Below are positions 19,073 through 27,581 of a DNA stretch of 64,000 nucleotides, piece after piece. The position numbers were made by a program, and so were the translations under genes. The stretch is from Pseudomonas reactans (GTDB lineage Bacteria; Pseudomonadota; Gammaproteobacteria; Pseudomonadales; Pseudomonadaceae): contig NZ_JACAPG010000008.1 of NCBI RefSeq assembly GCF_013385825.1, positions 124,001 through 188,000 on the forward strand, in the 5' to 3' direction. Numbering within the stretch: the stretch's first letter is position 1; each line of letters opens with the position of its first letter. The notes beneath the pieces were generated by a model. The model did no database searches, was not told the DNA's origin, and saw only the letters and a list, made by a program, of their open reading frames with translations.

Positions 19073-19618
19073 TCAAATTTTCGGCGGGCCGGGGTAACCG
19101 CAATGGGCCCAGGACGCCGGCTGGAAGTACCAGGCCATGATCACCAGCTTGAGCAGCGAGCCCTGGCCCATGCGTAGCAGGTTGAGGTAGCTGTTTTCCC
19201 AGCGGTGCAGAAAGTTGCGGATTTGCTCGCCGCTGGCGTTTTCCCAACTGCCCCAGATCCCGGTCAGCGGGCCACGGGTGATGGCCATGCCCAGCACGTC
19301 GAACAGTTGCTGGGTGAGTTTGAACATCTCCGGCGACAGGCGTTGCAGGCTGAAGTCGAGTTTCTTGAGGGTGTCTTCAACACCGCTGGCAACTGCCTGA
19401 GCACTGGCCACACCTTCCAGTAACACCGGGATCACGGCGCGCAGGAACGGCAGATCACTGCTACGCAACATCACGAAACCGCTGGCCGGCGTGCTACTGG
19501 AGCAACCGCTGAGACTGGCACCCAGCCCGGCGGTAGCCAGGAAGGCGCTGGCACACAGGCCGATTTTCAGGACGCCGCGCCGCGACAGCGCGGGTGTTTC
19601 AGTCAGGCTAGGGTTCAT
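19073..19618 (-). CDS. laoB: Tat-signal accessory protein of the alcohol oxidation system, LaoB-like
   Basis: A 181-residue protein with a twin-arginine-type leader: SRRGVLKIG at residues 12-20, then a hydrophobic stretch ending in LSGCSSS, where the Cys could also be lipidated. The remainder has no enzyme motif that I recognise; the size and leader recall small accessory subunits of membrane-bound GMC dehydrogenases. It lies between laoA and laoC, where P. aeruginosa has laoB. A role in export or membrane anchoring of LaoA is inference. Confidence 0.75.
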   Translation of the reverse strand: MNPSLTETPALSRRGVLKIGLCASAFLATAGLGASLSGCSSSTPASGFVMLRSSDLPFLRAVIPVLLEGVASAQAVASGVEDTLKKLDFSLQRLSPEMFKLTQQLFDVLGMAITRGPLTGIWGSWENASGEQIRNFLHRWENSYLNLLRMGQGSLLKLVIMAWYFQPASWAHCGYPGPPKI

Positions 19619-19646
19619 TGTTATTGTTATCCCGTGGGTGGCGGTT

Positions 19647-21074
19647 TCAGCGGACGAACAGCTTCTGGATCAACTTCTGGATCGATTTGCCGTAAGGCGG
19701 ATAGATCAACTTCGCCGCGTTCAGGCGCTGTTTCACCAGCACGCCTTTGGCTTTGCTGAAGGTGAGGAAGCCTTCGTGGCCGTGGTAATGGCCCATGCCC
19801 GACGGGCCGATGCCGCCGAACGGCATGTCGTCCTGGGCCACATGCAGCAGGGTGTCGTTCAGGCACACCCCGCCGGAATGGGTTTCGTGGAGCACACGAT
19901 CCTGCTCGCCCTTGTTGTAGCCGAAGTAATACAGGGCCAGTGGGCGAGGGCGTTGGTTGATGTAGGCAAAGGCTTGTTCGATGCCGCGATAGGGCACGAT
20001 CGGCAACACCGGGCCGAAAATTTCGTCCTGCATCACCGTCATGTCGTCGCTGACATTCAGCAACAGGCTATGGGCCATGCGCCGCGCCTGGCCTTGGTCG
20101 TACAGCGGAATCAACGTGGCGCCTTTGTCGGTGGCGTCCTTGACGTAGGCATTGAGCCGGGCCAGTTGTCGTTCGTTGATGATCGCCGTGTAGTCCGGGT
20201 TGTCGACCAGGGTCGGATAGAACCCGCGAACGGCCTGGGTGTAAGCCTCCACGAAACCCTCGACGCGATCTTCCGGCACCAACACGTAGTCTGGGGCCAC
20301 GCAGGTTTGCCCCGCGTTCAGCGCTTTGCCGAAGGCGATGCGTTCGGCGGCGTCCTTGAGCGGTACATCGGCGGACACGATGGCGGGCGACTTGCCACCC
20401 AATTCCAGGGTGACCGGCGTGAGGTGTTCGGCGGCTGCACGCATCACATGCTTGCCAATGCTGGTGGCGCCGGTAAACAGCAGGTGATCGAACGGCAGCT
20501 TGGAGAACGCCATGCCCACTTCGGCCTCACCCAGCACCACGCACACCAGGTCCTCGGGGAAGATCTTCGCCAGCAGTGCCTTGAGCAACTCGCCGGTGGC
20601 GGGGGTGGACTCGCTGAGCTTGAGCATCACCCGATTGCCCGCCGCCAACGCGCCGACCAGTGGGCCGATGGCCAGGTACAGCGGGTAATTCCAGGGCACG
20701 ATCACGCCGACCACGCCCAAGGGTTGATAAATGACTTTGGCTGACGCGGGCTGGAAGGCAATGCCTACGGCACGGCGGGAAGGTTTCATCCAGCCTTTGA
20801 GGTGTTTGCTGGCGTAATGAATGCCATGCAGGCTGGGCATCAGTTCGGCGAACAGGGTTTCATCGGCGCTGCGATGACTGAAGTCCTGGCTGATCGCGTT
20901 GATCAGCGCCTGGCGCTCATCGCTGAGCAGGTCACGCAGGGCCTTGAGCCATTGCTGGCGCTGTGCGGCCGGTGGCAGCGGGTTGGCGGCGTAGGCACGG
21001 CGCTGGGCGTCGAACAGGCTCTGGAGCTGATCCAGCACCTGGGAATCTTGCAGATAGGCAACGTTGGCAGACAT
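19647..21074 (-). CDS. laoC: aldehyde dehydrogenase, LaoC-like (coniferyl aldehyde dehydrogenase family)
   Basis: A 475-residue NAD(P)-dependent aldehyde dehydrogenase. E224 in LELGGKSPAIV and the catalytic C258 in NAGQTCVAPDYVL are present, and PWNYPLYLAIGPLVGALAAG is the cofactor-binding region. It belongs to the short-C-terminus class that includes coniferyl and fatty aldehyde dehydrogenases. As first gene of the laoCBA operon it would convert the aldehyde made by LaoA to a fatty acid. It is divergent from laoR, with an operator-like palindrome between them. Confidence 0.85.
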   Translation of the reverse strand: MSANVAYLQDSQVLDQLQSLFDAQRRAYAANPLPPAAQRQQWLKALRDLLSDERQALINAISQDFSHRSADETLFAELMPSLHGIHYASKHLKGWMKPSRRAVGIAFQPASAKVIYQPLGVVGVIVPWNYPLYLAIGPLVGALAAGNRVMLKLSESTPATGELLKALLAKIFPEDLVCVVLGEAEVGMAFSKLPFDHLLFTGATSIGKHVMRAAAEHLTPVTLELGGKSPAIVSADVPLKDAAERIAFGKALNAGQTCVAPDYVLVPEDRVEGFVEAYTQAVRGFYPTLVDNPDYTAIINERQLARLNAYVKDATDKGATLIPLYDQGQARRMAHSLLLNVSDDMTVMQDEIFGPVLPIVPYRGIEQAFAYINQRPRPLALYYFGYNKGEQDRVLHETHSGGVCLNDTLLHVAQDDMPFGGIGPSGMGHYHGHEGFLTFSKAKGVLVKQRLNAAKLIYPPYGKSIQKLIQKLFVR

Positions 21075-21110
21075 GGCGGCGTTCCCGATTGTTATAGGTC
21101 TGCCTGGATT

Positions 21111-21130
21111 TTTAGAGTCATTGCTCTAAA
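21111..21130. promoter_or_regulatory. candidate LaoR operator in the laoC-laoR intergenic region
   Basis: TTTAGAGTCATTGCTCTAAA has perfect 7-base arms TTTAGAG/CTCTAAA around a 6-base centre, 37 bases upstream of the laoC start and 88 bases upstream of laoR. A palindrome of this size between divergent TetR-controlled genes is the expected form of a TetR-family operator. The assignment to LaoR is inference from position. Confidence 0.6.
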
Positions 21131-21218
21131 TTGTCAAATATCATTACGCAGATGCGGATTTATCCCTGCAAGATTAGGCCGTAAGATGCCCCATCACGTG
21201 TACAGAAGCTGATCCCCT

Positions 21219-21890
21219 ATGGCACCAAGAGTAAAGACCAGCGAGCGCATTGTGCAAACCAGCCTGGAGCTTTTTAACCAGCAGGGCGAGCGCAGTGTGA
21301 GCACCAACCACATCGCCGCCCATATGGAAATTTCGCCGGGCAACCTGTACTACCACTTCCCCAACAAGCAGGCGATCATCGCCGTGCTGTTTCGCGAATA
21401 TGAAGCGCTGGTGGACAGTTTCCTGCGCCCGCCCCAAGGCCGCGCCGTTACTGTCGAAGACAAGCGTTTCTACCTGCAGGCCGTGCTGGCCGGCATGTGG
21501 CGCTACCGTTTCCTGCACCGCGACCTCGAACACCTGCTGGAAAGCGATCCGGAACTGGCCACCGGCTATCGGCGCTTTTCCCAGCGTTGCCTGACCCAGG
21601 GCGGGGCTATTTACCAAGGGTTTGTCGACGCCGGCATCCTCAATATGGACCCGGTGCAAACCGAAGCCCTGACCCTCAACGCCTGGATCATCCTCACCTC
21701 GTGGGTGCGTTTCCTGTGCACCACCAATGAAAACTCTGCCCATTTGAGCGCCGAGGCCATCAAGCGCGGGGTGTATCAGGTGCTGGTGCTGGAGGCGGGG
21801 TTTGTCACGCCCCAGGCCAAAGAGGCGGTAGATGCCTTGTTCAAGGAATTTTACGTGCCGTTGAATCAGGCATTGGAAGAAGTGAAGTAG
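21219..21890 (+). CDS. laoR: TetR-family transcriptional regulator, LaoR-like
   Basis: A 223-residue repressor. The N-terminal helix-turn-helix is at about residues 8-55 (SERIVQTSLELFNQQGERSV, NHIAAHMEISPGNLYYHFPN), followed by an all-helical ligand domain. It is divergently transcribed from the laoCBA operon, as in P. aeruginosa, where LaoR represses the operon and responds to long-chain acyl compounds; here that is inferred from synteny. The rhodanese gene follows 34 bases downstream on the same strand. Confidence 0.85.
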   Translation: MAPRVKTSERIVQTSLELFNQQGERSVSTNHIAAHMEISPGNLYYHFPNKQAIIAVLFREYEALVDSFLRPPQGRAVTVEDKRFYLQAVLAGMWRYRFLHRDLEHLLESDPELATGYRRFSQRCLTQGGAIYQGFVDAGILNMDPVQTEALTLNAWIILTSWVRFLCTTNENSAHLSAEAIKRGVYQVLVLEAGFVTPQAKEAVDALFKEFYVPLNQALEEVK

Positions 21891-21924
21891 GACCTTTCCC
21901 GAATCTGTTCACTAGGAGTCCGTC

Positions 21925-22779
21925 ATGCCGCTTGCCCAACTGATCAGCCCCCAGCAACTGGCCGAGCGCCAGAAGGCCGGCGGGGTGGTGATCCTGGATT
22001 GCCGTTTTGCCTTGGAAGACCCGGACTACGGGCGTTGCAGCTATACCGAAGGGCATATCGAAGGCGCGCAATACGCCGACCTGGAGCGACACCTCAGTGG
22101 CCCGGTGACCAAAGGCGTCACCGGCCGTCACCCATTGCCGGCGGCGGACACTTTGGTTCAGCAATTGCGGGCCTGGGGCATCAGCGCAGATACCGATATC
22201 GTGCTGTATGACGACGGCCCCGGTGCCTATGCCGCCCGCGCCTGGTGGCTGCTGGCCTGGCTGGGCAAGCGCGACGGCGTGTTTATCCTGGATGGCGGCC
22301 TCAAGGCCTGGCATGCCGCAGGTTTCCCGCTGAGCCTGGACGCGCCGCTGGTGGAGCCTGGGACGTTCGCCGGTACGCCGGACAACCGCTTGTTGCTGGA
22401 CGCCGAACACCTGCAAAAACGCCTGGGCCAGCCGGGACTGACGCTGATCGACGCCCGTGCTCAACCACGTTTTCGCGGCGAAGTGGAGCCGATTGACCCG
22501 ATCGCCGGGCACATCCCAGGCGCGCAATGTGCGGCCTTCAACGAAAACCTGGGCGCGGACGGCCGCTTCTTGCCGGTTGAACAGCTCAAGCAGCGCTTCG
22601 CCGCCCAGTTGCAAGGCCGCTCGCCGGATGAGTTGGTGGCGTATTGCGGTTCCGGCGTGACGGCCTGCCACAATCTTTTCGCCCTGAGCCTGGCGGGTTA
22701 TCCGTTGGGCAAGTTGTATGCGGGGTCGTGGAGCGAGTGGATTACCGATCCAGCGCGGGCAATCGCTACCGGCGACTGA
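21925..22779 (+). CDS. sseA: 3-mercaptopyruvate sulfurtransferase (tandem rhodanese)
   Basis: A 284-residue protein with two rhodanese domains. The inactive N-terminal domain contains VVILDCRFALEDPDYG, the C-terminal domain contains LIDARAQPRFRGEVEPIDP, and the active site is YCGSGVTAC with catalytic C241. The CGSGV(T/S) loop is the mercaptopyruvate sulfurtransferase type rather than thiosulfate sulfurtransferase (CRKGVT). TAGGAGT precedes the ATG. Its 3' end overlaps the convergent hydrolase gene by 14 bases. Confidence 0.85.
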   Translation: MPLAQLISPQQLAERQKAGGVVILDCRFALEDPDYGRCSYTEGHIEGAQYADLERHLSGPVTKGVTGRHPLPAADTLVQQLRAWGISADTDIVLYDDGPGAYAARAWWLLAWLGKRDGVFILDGGLKAWHAAGFPLSLDAPLVEPGTFAGTPDNRLLLDAEHLQKRLGQPGLTLIDARAQPRFRGEVEPIDPIAGHIPGAQCAAFNENLGADGRFLPVEQLKQRFAAQLQGRSPDELVAYCGSGVTACHNLFALSLAGYPLGKLYAGSWSEWITDPARAIATGD

Positions 22780-23758
22780 GCAGCCAGTCAGGAATACGGC
22801 GCTCCAGGTAATACCCGGGGCGCTTGAGTGTGCCGTCGACAAACCCCACATGCCCACCCTTGGCCAGCAGCTCAAACTCCGTGCATGCCGACAATTCGCT
22901 CGCCTCAGGCAGGCTGTGGGCGAACACAAACGGGTCATCGGCAGCCTGGATGATCAGGGTGGGCGTGCGGATATCGCCCAGGTAATAACGGCTCGACGCG
23001 CGGCGGTAATAGTCCTCGGCACTCAGAAACCCGTGGAGCGGCGCAGTCACCCGGCCATCGAAATCCCAGAACGTACGCATCTTCTCCAGTGAGCCCAAGG
23101 CTTCCAGGGTTTTGAGCCCGTCTGCCCGGCCATCCTGTAGAAAACGGCTCTGTTTGACGCGGATATACGCCAGCATTTCACGCATGAAGTGCTTCTGATA
23201 AACCCGCGAGAAGCCCAGGCCGATGCGGTCCGCACATTGGTCCAGGCGAAACGGCACCGACACCGCCGCAGCGCCTTGCAGTCCCGATGCCGCGCCGGTT
23301 TCACCCAAATGCTTGAGCAGCACATTGCCGCCCAGCGAATAACCCACTGCATACAGCGGCGCCAACGGGCGCTTGGCGCGCAGATGGGTAATCGCCGCCG
23401 CCAGGTCTTCGCTGGCACCCGAGTGATAGCTGCGCGCCAACAAGTTCGGTTCCCCCGAGCAACCACGCCAATTCAGCGCGACGCTGGCCCAGCCTTGCGC
23501 AGCCAGGGCTTTTTGCAGGCCGGCCACGTAGGGCGAGTTGGATGAACCGGTCAGCCCGTGCAGCACCAGCACCAACGGCGCTTGCGCGTCATGGGGGCCG
23601 TGCCAGTCGAGGTCGAGGAAGTCGCCGTCGTCCAGCCACAGGCGTTCGCGTTGGCGGTCGATGTGGGTGGTGGAACGCCACAACGGCCCCCACAGTGTTT
23701 GCAGGTGGGGGTTGCCGAGGCCGAAGGCGGGGGTGAACAGATCGGAAGAAGGCGTCAT
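22766..23758 (-). CDS. YheT-family alpha/beta hydrolase
   Basis: A 330-residue hydrolase of the YheT/EMB8 family. Features are the N-terminal TPAFGLGNPHLQTLWG, the oxyanion-region motif LVLHGLTGSSNSPYV, the nucleophile elbow YSLGGN, a late Asp in IIQAADDPFVF and His in AKGGHVGFVDG. These form a Ser-Asp-His triad. The start at 23758 (MTPSSDLF) is chosen because the longer frame to 23842 reads through a REP element. Substrates are unknown; carboxylesterase activity is assumed from the fold. Confidence 0.85.
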   Translation of the reverse strand: MTPSSDLFTPAFGLGNPHLQTLWGPLWRSTTHIDRQRERLWLDDGDFLDLDWHGPHDAQAPLVLVLHGLTGSSNSPYVAGLQKALAAQGWASVALNWRGCSGEPNLLARSYHSGASEDLAAAITHLRAKRPLAPLYAVGYSLGGNVLLKHLGETGAASGLQGAAAVSVPFRLDQCADRIGLGFSRVYQKHFMREMLAYIRVKQSRFLQDGRADGLKTLEALGSLEKMRTFWDFDGRVTAPLHGFLSAEDYYRRASSRYYLGDIRTPTLIIQAADDPFVFAHSLPEASELSACTEFELLAKGGHVGFVDGTLKRPGYYLERRIPDWLLSRR

Positions 23759-23795
23759 GAAATGCTCTATGCCGGACGGGGCTGCCCAAACCCCC

Positions 23796-23896
23796 TGTAG
23801 GAGCGAGCTTGCTCGCGAAAAACGTAAGGGCGCCGCGTTCATTCAGGATGCCAGCGTGATCGTTGTCGATCTTCGCGGGCAAGCCTGCTCCTACAG
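23796..23896. repeat. REP doublet (REPIN), GCGAGC-type
   Basis: Inverted REPs (TGTAGGAGCGAGCTTGCTCG and the complement, diverged as TCGCGGGCAAGCCTGC-TCCTACA) with the related inner spacer, between rsmD and the YheT-like gene. The right copy ends inside the last bases before the rsmD stop. Confidence 0.88.
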
Positions 23897-24511
23897 TGAG
23901 TCAGTGTGTGCAGTACGATGCCACAACGCGTAATACACCCGCCCGGACTTCTGTTCCCGGTGCAGGCGCCAGCCTGCCGGCAGGCCCAGGGTCGAAGGCG
24001 CGGTCTCGCTCTCAGTGTAGATCCACGCATCCGGCGCCAGCCATTGGCGCTCTTCCAGCAGCGTGCACACGGTCGGCAGCAGGTTCTGGTTGAACGGTGG
24101 GTCGAGGAACACCACGTCGAACTGGCTGGCCGGCTGGGTTTCCAGGTAGCGCAGGGCGTCGGCGGTCTGGACCTGGCCGGTGGTGCAGCGCAGGGTGCCC
24201 AGGTGTTCCTTGAGGCTGGAGACCGCCACGTTGCTGGCGTCCAGCGCCTGGCCCAGAGCAGCGCCACGGGACAGCGACTCCAGGAACAGCGCGCCACTGC
24301 CGGCGAACGGGTCCAGCACCGTGGCGCCCGCGATGTACGGCGCGAGCCAGTTGAACAGGGTTTCACGCACGCGGTCCGGCGTCGGGCGCAGGCCTACGAC
24401 GTCGGGGAAGCTCAGCTTGCGGCTGCGCCATTCGCCGCCAATGATGCGCAGCTGGCCCACACCGTTATGCACGTTGTGGACGGGTTTTTTCGGGCGAGAT
24501 GAACTGGCCAT
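23891..24511 (-). CDS. rsmD: 16S rRNA (guanine-966-N2) methyltransferase
   Basis: A 206-residue SAM-dependent methyltransferase of the RsmD family. Motifs are IIGGEWRSRKLSFP near residue 23, RPTPDRVRETLFNWL, SAM motif I VLDPFAGSGALFLESLSRGA and the catalytic FLDPPFNQN. The start MASSSRPKK is the first in frame and sits directly against the end of the upstream M16 peptidase (the TAA stop and ATG share a base), indicating coupled translation. Confidence 0.94.
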   Translation of the reverse strand: MASSSRPKKPVHNVHNGVGQLRIIGGEWRSRKLSFPDVVGLRPTPDRVRETLFNWLAPYIAGATVLDPFAGSGALFLESLSRGAALGQALDASNVAVSSLKEHLGTLRCTTGQVQTADALRYLETQPASQFDVVFLDPPFNQNLLPTVCTLLEERQWLAPDAWIYTESETAPSTLGLPAGWRLHREQKSGRVYYALWHRTAHTDSL

Positions 24512-26001
24512 TAATGCTCCGGAACCCCGAGCGGCTGCTCGGCGGGTTTATCAGTGGGGGGCGGTAGTGGCTTTTGCGCAATCGTCGGGCCGGCGGTCAC
24601 GATGACCATCTTGTCGGCGCTCAAGTGTTTGTTCATGGCAGCCTTGACCTGCTCTACGGTCAGGGCCTGGGATTGTTTCATGAAATCTTCCAGATAGGTC
24701 AGCGGCAGGTTGTAGAAACCCATCGCGCCCAACTGCCCGACGATATCGGCGTTGCTCGCGGTCGACAGCGGGAAACTGCCAGCCAGCTCGCGCTTGGCGT
24801 CATCCAGTTCCTTTTGCGTCGGGCCGTTCTTGAGGTAGTCGGCGACCACGTCTTCCACCAGGCGCAGGGTGCCGCCGCTCATTTCGGCGCGGGTCTGCAG
24901 CTGGATCATGAACGGGCCGCGCACCTGCATGGGCGAGAAACCGGAGTACACGCCGTAGGTCAGGCCGCGTTTTTCACGCACTTCGCTCATCAGGCGGGTG
25001 CCAAAACCACCGCCGCCGAGGATCTGATTGCCCAGGGACAGGGCTGCATAGTCCGGGTCGGCACGGTCGATGCCCAGTTGCGCGAACAACAGATGCGTCT
25101 GCTTGGACGGGAACTCGATGCGGTTCAAACCCGGCTTGGGTTCGGTCGGCTGAGCGATCTTCGGCAAGGCCGGGCCTTTAGGCAGCGAGGCGGAAATCTT
25201 GCCTGTCATGGCTTCGGCCTTGGCGCGGGTCAGGTCGCCCACCACCGCGATCACCGCGTTGCCGGCCGCATAGCCCTTGGCGTGGAACGCCTGCAACTGC
25301 GCCAGGGTAATCTTCGGGACGCTTTCTGGCGTGCCTTCGCTCGGGTGTGCGTAAGGGTGATCGCCGTACAAGCGCTTGAACAGCTCCAGACTCGCCAGCT
25401 TGCCGGGGTTCTGCTTCTGGTACTCGAAGCCGGCGAGGATCTGGTTCTTGATCCGCGCCAGGGAGTCGGCGGGGAAGGTTGGCTTGCCGATCACCTGGTC
25501 AAACAGGCTCAGGGCGGCGTCACGTTTATCGCTGTCGCTGAGGCTGCGCAGGGACACCAGCGCCATGTCGCGATAGGCGCCATTGCCAAAGTCCGCGCCG
25601 AGGCCCTCGAAGTCACGGGCGATCTGGCTTACATCCTTGCCTGGTACACCTTCGTTGAGCATGGCGTTGGTCATCAGCGCCAGGCCCGGCACGTTGCCGT
25701 CCTGGCTGCTGCCGGCGGCGAACAGGATGCGCACGTCGAACATCGGCAGTTCATGGGCTTCGACGAACAGCACCTTGGCGCCTTCGGCGGTGGTCCAGGT
25801 TTGTACGTCGAGCTTGCGGTTGGTCGGTGCCTTGTCGTCCAGCTCCGCCAGGGATTGCAGCTTGTTGCTCGACTGGGCTTTTTCCAGCGCCGGGCTGGCG
25901 ACGGAGTCGTTTGGGCGCAGGAAATACACGGCACTGGCGGCGATCAGGGTGACAACGATCAGGCCGGGGAAAATCAGGCGGCTGCTTTTGCGATCACTCA
26001 T
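24511..26001 (-). CDS. M16-family peptidase-like protein (non-catalytic partner type)
   Basis: A 496-residue protein with an N-terminal membrane anchor (LIFPGLIVVTLIAASAVYFL, about residues 8-27) and two M16 domains. The zinc-binding HXXEH is absent (LALMTNAMLNEG stands in its place), but the C-terminal domain keeps the paired arginine/tyrosine substrate site (GFGTRLMSEVREKRGLTYGV). This is the pattern of the inactive partner of a heterodimeric M16 protease such as mitochondrial processing peptidase. The ATG at 26001 overlaps the stop of the catalytic subunit gene by 8 bases. Confidence 0.85.
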   Translation of the reverse strand: MSDRKSSRLIFPGLIVVTLIAASAVYFLRPNDSVASPALEKAQSSNKLQSLAELDDKAPTNRKLDVQTWTTAEGAKVLFVEAHELPMFDVRILFAAGSSQDGNVPGLALMTNAMLNEGVPGKDVSQIARDFEGLGADFGNGAYRDMALVSLRSLSDSDKRDAALSLFDQVIGKPTFPADSLARIKNQILAGFEYQKQNPGKLASLELFKRLYGDHPYAHPSEGTPESVPKITLAQLQAFHAKGYAAGNAVIAVVGDLTRAKAEAMTGKISASLPKGPALPKIAQPTEPKPGLNRIEFPSKQTHLLFAQLGIDRADPDYAALSLGNQILGGGGFGTRLMSEVREKRGLTYGVYSGFSPMQVRGPFMIQLQTRAEMSGGTLRLVEDVVADYLKNGPTQKELDDAKRELAGSFPLSTASNADIVGQLGAMGFYNLPLTYLEDFMKQSQALTVEQVKAAMNKHLSADKMVIVTAGPTIAQKPLPPPTDKPAEQPLGVPEH

Positions 26002-27349
26002 GAGCGGTCTCCAGAGGCAAGACATGGGCGACGCTGAGACGTTCGCGGGTGAAATAGGTGCGCGCGGCTTTCTGGATATCGTCCGGGGTCACGCTTTGCA
26101 GGTCGGCGAGCTCCGTGTCCATCAGTTTCCAGGACAGGCCCACGGTCTCCAGGGAACCAATGGCTGTGGCCTGGCTGGTAATGGAGTCACGCTGGTAGAC
26201 CAGGCCGGCAATGACCTGGGCGCGGATGCGTTCCAGCTCTTCGGCGGTCGGTGGCTTGGCCTTCAGTTCTTCCAGCAGGCGCCACAGGCCGGCTTCGGCT
26301 TGGGCGACGGTCTTTTTCTTCTGCTGGTTGGGGGTGGCGGTCAGCATGAACAGGGTGTCGCCACGGGTGTAGGCGTCGTAATTGGTGGAGGCGGCAGAGA
26401 CCAGCTCTTCACCTCGCTCCAACTGTTCCGAGATCCGTGCACTGTAGCCGCCGTCCAGCAACGCCGAGATCAGGCGCAGGGCCTGTACCGAGCGTTTGTC
26501 TTCGGCAGTGGCCAGGCCGGGCACGTTGAAGCCCAGGATCACGCTCGGCAGTTGGGTCTGCACTTTCATGGTCAACAGGCGCTCGCCGGGTTCGGCCAAT
26601 TCCATCGGGATCTTGGCTGGTGGCACGTCACGCTTGGGAATCGGGCCAAAGTAGCGTTGGGCCAGGTTTTTTACCTCGTCCGGAGTGACGTCACCGACCA
26701 CCACCAACGTGGCATTGTTCGGCACGTACCAGGATTGGTACCAGTGGCGCAGCTCTTCGACCTTCATGCGGTCCAGGTCGGCCATCCAGCCGATGGTCGG
26801 CGTGTGGTAGCCGCTGGCCGGGAAAGCCATGGCCTTGAAGCGCTCGTAGGCCTTGGACATCGGGTTATCGTCGGTGCGCAGGCGGCGCTCTTCCTTGATG
26901 ACCTCGATTTCGCGGCTGAACTCGTCGGTCGGCAGGCGCAGGCTGGCCATGCGGTCGGCTTCCAGTTCGAAGGCGACGCCCAGGCGATCGCGGGCCAGTA
27001 CTTGGTAGTAGGCGGTGTAATCGTCGCTGGTGAAGGCGTTCTCTTCGGCGCCCAGGTCGCGCAGGATCAGCGAGGCTTCGCCGGGGCCGACTTTGGCGCT
27101 GCCCTTGAACATCATATGTTCCAGGGCGTGGGACAAACCGGTCTGGCCCGGGGTTTCGTAGCTCGAACCGACCTTGTACCAAACCTGGGAAACCACCACA
27201 GGCGCGCGATGATCTTCGCGTACGACCACCTTCAGGCCGTTATCCAGGGTGAATTCATGGGTGGGTTGTGGGTCGGCAGCCAAGGCTGAAAGAGGCAGAC
27301 AAACTGTGCTGAACAGCAGGCCTGCGGCGCGGCGGGCTAGAGCATTCAT
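25994..27349 (-). CDS. M16-family zinc peptidase (catalytic partner type)
   Basis: A 451-residue periplasmic protease with a signal peptide (residues 1-24, ending SALA-A). The inverted zinc motif HXXEH is present as SHALEHMMFKGS, with the distal glutamate in GAEENAFTSDDYTAYY. It is encoded just upstream of, and overlaps by 8 bases, an M16 homologue that lacks these ligands, so the two probably work as a catalytic/non-catalytic pair. Substrates are unknown. It is divergent from ftsY. Confidence 0.88.
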   Translation of the reverse strand: MNALARRAAGLLFSTVCLPLSALAADPQPTHEFTLDNGLKVVVREDHRAPVVVSQVWYKVGSSYETPGQTGLSHALEHMMFKGSAKVGPGEASLILRDLGAEENAFTSDDYTAYYQVLARDRLGVAFELEADRMASLRLPTDEFSREIEVIKEERRLRTDDNPMSKAYERFKAMAFPASGYHTPTIGWMADLDRMKVEELRHWYQSWYVPNNATLVVVGDVTPDEVKNLAQRYFGPIPKRDVPPAKIPMELAEPGERLLTMKVQTQLPSVILGFNVPGLATAEDKRSVQALRLISALLDGGYSARISEQLERGEELVSAASTNYDAYTRGDTLFMLTATPNQQKKKTVAQAEAGLWRLLEELKAKPPTAEELERIRAQVIAGLVYQRDSITSQATAIGSLETVGLSWKLMDTELADLQSVTPDDIQKAARTYFTRERLSVAHVLPLETAHE

Positions 27350-27581
27350 TCGTTTTTAAACCTGTTGGGCTGCCCGCTTGGTCTTAGCGTCGGCGGGCGA
27401 GGAGGTGCTAGGATACTGGTCGGATTTACGGACGGCCACTGCGGCAGTCTTGTTTAGGCCCTATTTAGGCCTTACAAAATGTTGCGCATGAACGAGCTGG
27501 CTAAAAAACAGTCTGTTACGCATCGAATTTTATTTACCGGCGCGCCTACTGGCGCGTCGCTACCTTGAGATAGCCGTCTCC

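Noticed and set aside
23759..23842. Extended N-terminus for the YheT-like hydrolase
   Set aside because: The extra residues are a translation of a REP element ([11 protein letters not shown]); the family starts at the ATG at 23758.
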